Assembly (NCBI GenBank): GCA_947465345.1
Contig: CANHZL010000042.1
Span: 1-9,293 of the forward strand
Length of the DNA stretch: 9,293 nt
Origin: Opitutia bacterium
GTDB taxonomy: Bacteria > Verrucomicrobiota > Verrucomicrobiae > Opitutales > UBA953
Direction: 5' to 3'
Part shown: piece after piece, positions 7,011 to 9,293 of the stretch
How positions within the stretch are numbered: position 1 is the first letter of the stretch
Layout: each line of letters begins with the position of its first letter
Notes under the pieces: model-generated
Databases searched by the model: none
Seen by the model: the letters and a program-made list of their open reading frames with translations, nothing else
Told to the model about the DNA's origin: nothing
Position numbers and translations under genes: made by a program

Positions 7011-7708
7011 GCGATTCCTCCGCCTCTCCCCTGACCGCCGGCATCAAGGCAGCCCGCGACAATGCCCTGCCGTTGGCGATCATCATGCTGGCCGCCGCCG
7101 GACTCGTCGTGGCGTATTACAACGTCCCCGCCGTCGCCACGGCGCTGAACCGTATCGGCGCCGTCAATCAGGCCAACCCGTTCGCCTTTGCGGCGATTTT
7201 CACGGCGATCACCTCGGGCCTCATCCCGTGGTGCTTCCGGATGGTCTTCCCGGGGCTACGCCCGGCCCACCCTTTCGGTGACCTCATCCATAGCATGGTC
7301 TGGTGGAGCCTGATGGGGATGCTGATCACCTACTTCTATCATTATCAGGCCGTCTGGTTCGGCAGTGAGGCCAACCTGCGAACCGTGCTCCTCAAGGTCC
7401 TCGTCGACATGGCAGGTTTCACCATCTTCATCGGCGCCCCCTTCAACGCCATCTCCCATCTCTGGAAGGATTGTGGCTGGGACACTGCCCGCCTGCGCGC
7501 GGCGATGGGCCCGGGATGGTATCGCCGCCTGGTGCTTCCGAACCTGCTCACGAACTACTTCGTCTGGTTCCCCGGTACATTGATCTTCTACAGCATGCCC
7601 ACCGACCTCCAGCTGGTCGTTGCTAATTGCATCGGCTGCTTCTGGGCCCTGATGTGCGCCCGGATTGCGGCTCATTCCGGCGTCCCGACGACGGATATCC
7701 ACGCCTGA
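7007..7708 (+). CDS. Multi-pass membrane protein, possibly Mpv17/PMP22-like
   Basis: The 233-residue product has no family I can name with certainty. Hydrophobic segments at about 21-39, 57-79, 93-118, 127-152, 176-197 and 199-223 suggest a multi-pass inner-membrane protein with four to six spans and no cleaved signal peptide. The C-terminal half resembles the Mpv17/PMP22 signature. A run containing VWFPGTLIFYSMP (186-198) and then W213 recalls the W-P...N-F...V-P...R...W-N pattern of eukaryotic Mpv17 proteins, with the same 15-residue distance from Pro198 to Trp213. An earlier LVDMAGFTIFIGAP (132-145) recalls the D-Q-x-x-x-x-P segment. The usual Asn-Phe, Arg and Asn positions are not conserved, so this link is tentative. 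The ATG overlaps the gatB stop by 4 bases (ATGA), so it is probably translated by the same ribosomes, yet no role with the amidotransferase is known to me. Codon use matches its neighbours. That it is a real gene is well supported; its function is unknown. Confidence 0.88.
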   Translation: MSDSSASPLTAGIKAARDNALPLAIIMLAAAGLVVAYYNVPAVATALNRIGAVNQANPFAFAAIFTAITSGLIPWCFRMVFPGLRPAHPFGDLIHSMVWWSLMGMLITYFYHYQAVWFGSEANLRTVLLKVLVDMAGFTIFIGAPFNAISHLWKDCGWDTARLRAAMGPGWYRRLVLPNLLTNYFVWFPGTLIFYSMPTDLQLVVANCIGCFWALMCARIAAHSGVPTTDIHA

Positions 7709-7774
7709 GCTTAAATCGGGCGTTGTCGGCAACCCTCTCTTGAACCCCCGCTTCGCTTCGGCGAACCTCCCCCT
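7709..7774 (+). other. Short gap between membrane gene and priA
   Basis: These 66 bases are the longest gap after 272. There is no intrinsic terminator: the only hairpin I find is a 4-bp stem, GTTG (7722-7725) with CAAC (7730-7733), with no T-tract behind it. The pyrimidine-rich end (CCTCCCCCT) directly before the priA start holds no Shine-Dalgarno sequence. No clear promoter is visible. priA may therefore be transcribed by readthrough from the gat genes or from a promoter I cannot recognise. Confidence 0.4.
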
Positions 7775-9293
7775 GTGCCTGACCTGTTCGGAGAAATCGA
7801 ACCCGGCGTTGCCGAGGTGGTCCCGTTTGACGGCGGGGCACGGGCCTACTCGTACTCGGTGCCGGCTGCCCTGAAGGAGGTCCTGCAGGTCGGTCAGCTG
7901 GTCCGCGTGCCCCTCGGCGGTCGCACGAGCATCGGCGTGGTCTGGAAATATCCGGCCGAGCCGCCGCCTTCCGCGAAACTCCGCAGTGTGATCTCGCTCG
8001 AGCATGAGCAGCCGGTGATGACTCCAGACTGCTGCAAGCTGGCCGAGTGGATGGCAGGCTACTACGGCTGCGGTCTGAACTCGGTCCTCGAGACCGTCTT
8101 GCCTGCCGCGGTCCGTAAAGGCGTCCGCCCGGTGTTGCGCCGCCTGCTGACGCTCATCGCGGCACCTGACGCCGAGACACTCGCTAAGCTGCGTAAGAAG
8201 GCCCCGCGACAGGCGCAGGTCATCGATTACCTCGCTGGTCAGAAAGAGCCCGCCGATCGCGCCAAGATGGTCGAAGGCGTCGGCATCGCCCAGCAGGCCG
8301 TCGATGCGCTCATTAAGGCCGGTACGGTTAAAGAAGACGCCAGCGTGCTCTGGCGCGTGGCCTATAACGACCCTTATGCCGAAGGGGAGACCATGGCCTC
8401 GGCTGGCCACACTTTGAATCCTGAGCAGGTCGCGGCCGTCGCCTCGGTTACCCAGACGCTCGACTCAAAGGCCTTCAGGGCCCACTTGCTCCACGGCGTC
8501 ACGGGCTCCGGTAAGACCGAGGTATATGTTGCCCTGATTCGCAAGGTCGTGGCTGAAGGCGGCTCGGCGATCTTCCTTGTTCCGGAAGTCGCGCTCACGC
8601 CGCAGACCGTCGGTCGCCTTCGTTCCCGCCTCGCCGACCTCGGTGCCAAAGTCGTCGTCTGGCATAGTCATCTTTCCGCCGGCGAGCGTTTCGACGCTTG
8701 GATGGCGATGTCCCTCGGGCAGGCGAGGGTAGTGGTCGGCGCCCGTTCTGCGGTCTTCGCTCCGCTCCCGAATCTCCGCCTCATCGTCGTCGACGAAGAG
8801 CACGAGCCCTCCTTTAAACAGGGTGAGACGCCGATGTACCATGGCCGCGATGTCGCAGTGATGCGCGCCTCGATCCTTGGCGCGGCCTGCGTGCTGGGGT
8901 CGGCCACGCCTTCGTTGGAGACGTGGAAGAATGCGACGGCTGGCCGCTATGCCTTGGACGTGATGGCCAAGCGCGTCGACGATCGCCCGATGCCGGCCTT
9001 CCGCATCGTGGATATGCGCCGGGAGGTCCTGCACTCCAAGGGTCAGCATATCCTGTCGCGCGAACTCACCGACGGCATCCGTGCCCGGCTCGAACGTCGC
9101 GAACAGACGATCCTTTTCCTGAACCGGCGCGGACACTCGCGTTCGCTGGTCTGTCCGGACTGCGGCGAGGCCGTCCAGTGCAAGCGCTGCAGCGTCTCCC
9201 TGACGTTGCACCGCACCGACGACACCGCCCGCTGCCACCTGTGCAACCACCAGGAGCGCGCCCCGGTGCTCTGCCCGAGCTGTCGCTCGCCCA
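7775..9293 (+). CDS. priA: Primosomal protein N' (replication restart helicase PriA), N-terminal part
   Basis: The gene runs off the right edge after 506 residues of a protein that is usually about 730-800. PriA is a 3'-to-5' superfamily 2 DNA helicase that recognises abandoned forks and reloads the replisome. The N-terminal 3'-DNA-binding domain shows the typical AEVVPFD (13-19), AYSYSVP (24-30) and GQLVRVPLGGRTSIGVVW (40-57). A winged-helix region follows (about 110-200). The helicase core has LNPEQ (214-218), Walker A GVTGSGKTEVY (241-251), LVPEVALTPQ (268-277), VGARSAVFAP (321-330), Walker B-type DEEH (340-343) and GSATPS (375-380). All eight zinc-binding cysteines are present as four CxxC pairs: 460/463, 469/472, 487/490 and 500/503. 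I chose GTG 7775 because the frame is open only back to the TAA at 7712-7714, has no ATG or other likely start in between, and conserved PriA sequence begins about 12 residues later. No Shine-Dalgarno sequence precedes it. Confidence 0.95.
   Translation, partial: MPDLFGEIEPGVAEVVPFDGGARAYSYSVPAALKEVLQVGQLVRVPLGGRTSIGVVWKYPAEPPPSAKLRSVISLEHEQPVMTPDCCKLAEWMAGYYGCGLNSVLETVLPAAVRKGVRPVLRRLLTLIAAPDAETLAKLRKKAPRQAQVIDYLAGQKEPADRAKMVEGVGIAQQAVDALIKAGTVKEDASVLWRVAYNDPYAEGETMASAGHTLNPEQVAAVASVTQTLDSKAFRAHLLHGVTGSGKTEVYVALIRKVVAEGGSAIFLVPEVALTPQTVGRLRSRLADLGAKVVVWHSHLSAGERFDAWMAMSLGQARVVVGARSAVFAPLPNLRLIVVDEEHEPSFKQGETPMYHGRDVAVMRASILGAACVLGSATPSLETWKNATAGRYALDVMAKRVDDRPMPAFRIVDMRREVLHSKGQHILSRELTDGIRARLERREQTILFLNRRGHSRSLVCPDCGEAVQCKRCSVSLTLHRTDDTARCHLCNHQERAPVLCPSCRSP

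Noticed and set aside
7665..7874. A 69-codon plus-strand frame across the membrane gene end and the priA start
   Set aside because: It is out of frame with both genes, is Arg/Pro/Ser-rich and covers the conserved PriA N-terminus in the wrong frame.
7256..8410. A 384-codon open frame on the minus strand across the membrane gene and priA
   Set aside because: It spans two well-supported plus-strand genes and the gap between them, and its product shows no recognisable motif. It is a composition artefact of the same kind.
1..9293. tRNA genes, insertion sequences, CRISPR arrays, attachment sites or defence genes
   Set aside because: Nothing with terminal inverted repeats, spaced direct repeats, cloverleaf-like structure or foreign composition was seen. 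Almost every base belongs to a housekeeping gene.

Overview
The window is a compact, entirely plus-strand block of housekeeping genes, mostly for translation, from a high-GC bacterium. It reads: the end of rplT (ribosomal protein L20), an intrinsic terminator, pheS, pheT, gatC, gatA, gatB, an unnamed multi-pass membrane protein, and the first two thirds of priA, which runs off the right edge. There is no sign of a mobile element, CRISPR array, RNA gene or recent transfer: codon use is uniform, gaps are tiny and every recognisable enzyme keeps its key residues.

Organism: coding DNA is GC-rich with a strong preference for C or G in the third position (CTC, GTC, ATC, AAG) plus frequent CGT. Start codons have no Shine-Dalgarno-like sequence in front of them. 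This and the protein sequences fit a Verrucomicrobiota-type genome (Opitutae would be my first guess), but that is an impression from composition and family resemblance, not a phylogenetic result.

Layout: 1-170 ends a ribosomal protein gene, presumably preceded by infC-rpmI outside the window. A textbook hairpin plus T-tract at 192-223 closes that unit. From 272 to 7708 six genes follow with spacers of 3, 5 and 3 bases and then two 4-base ATGA overlaps, so they almost certainly form one transcript. pheS and pheT encode the two subunits of phenylalanyl-tRNA synthetase. gatC, gatA and gatB encode the three subunits of the tRNA-dependent amidotransferase that makes Gln-tRNA(Gln) and/or Asn-tRNA(Asn) from mischarged precursors. 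The membrane protein overlaps gatB and is therefore likely co-translated with it; its C-terminal half resembles the Mpv17/PMP22 family signature. After a 66-base gap without a terminator, priA (replication restart helicase) starts at a GTG.

The only gene of unknown role is the membrane protein at 7007-7708. I do not see a novel defence or mobile system here. The points most worth following are that membrane protein, the Shine-Dalgarno-free starts, and how pheS is transcribed just 48 bases after a strong terminator.
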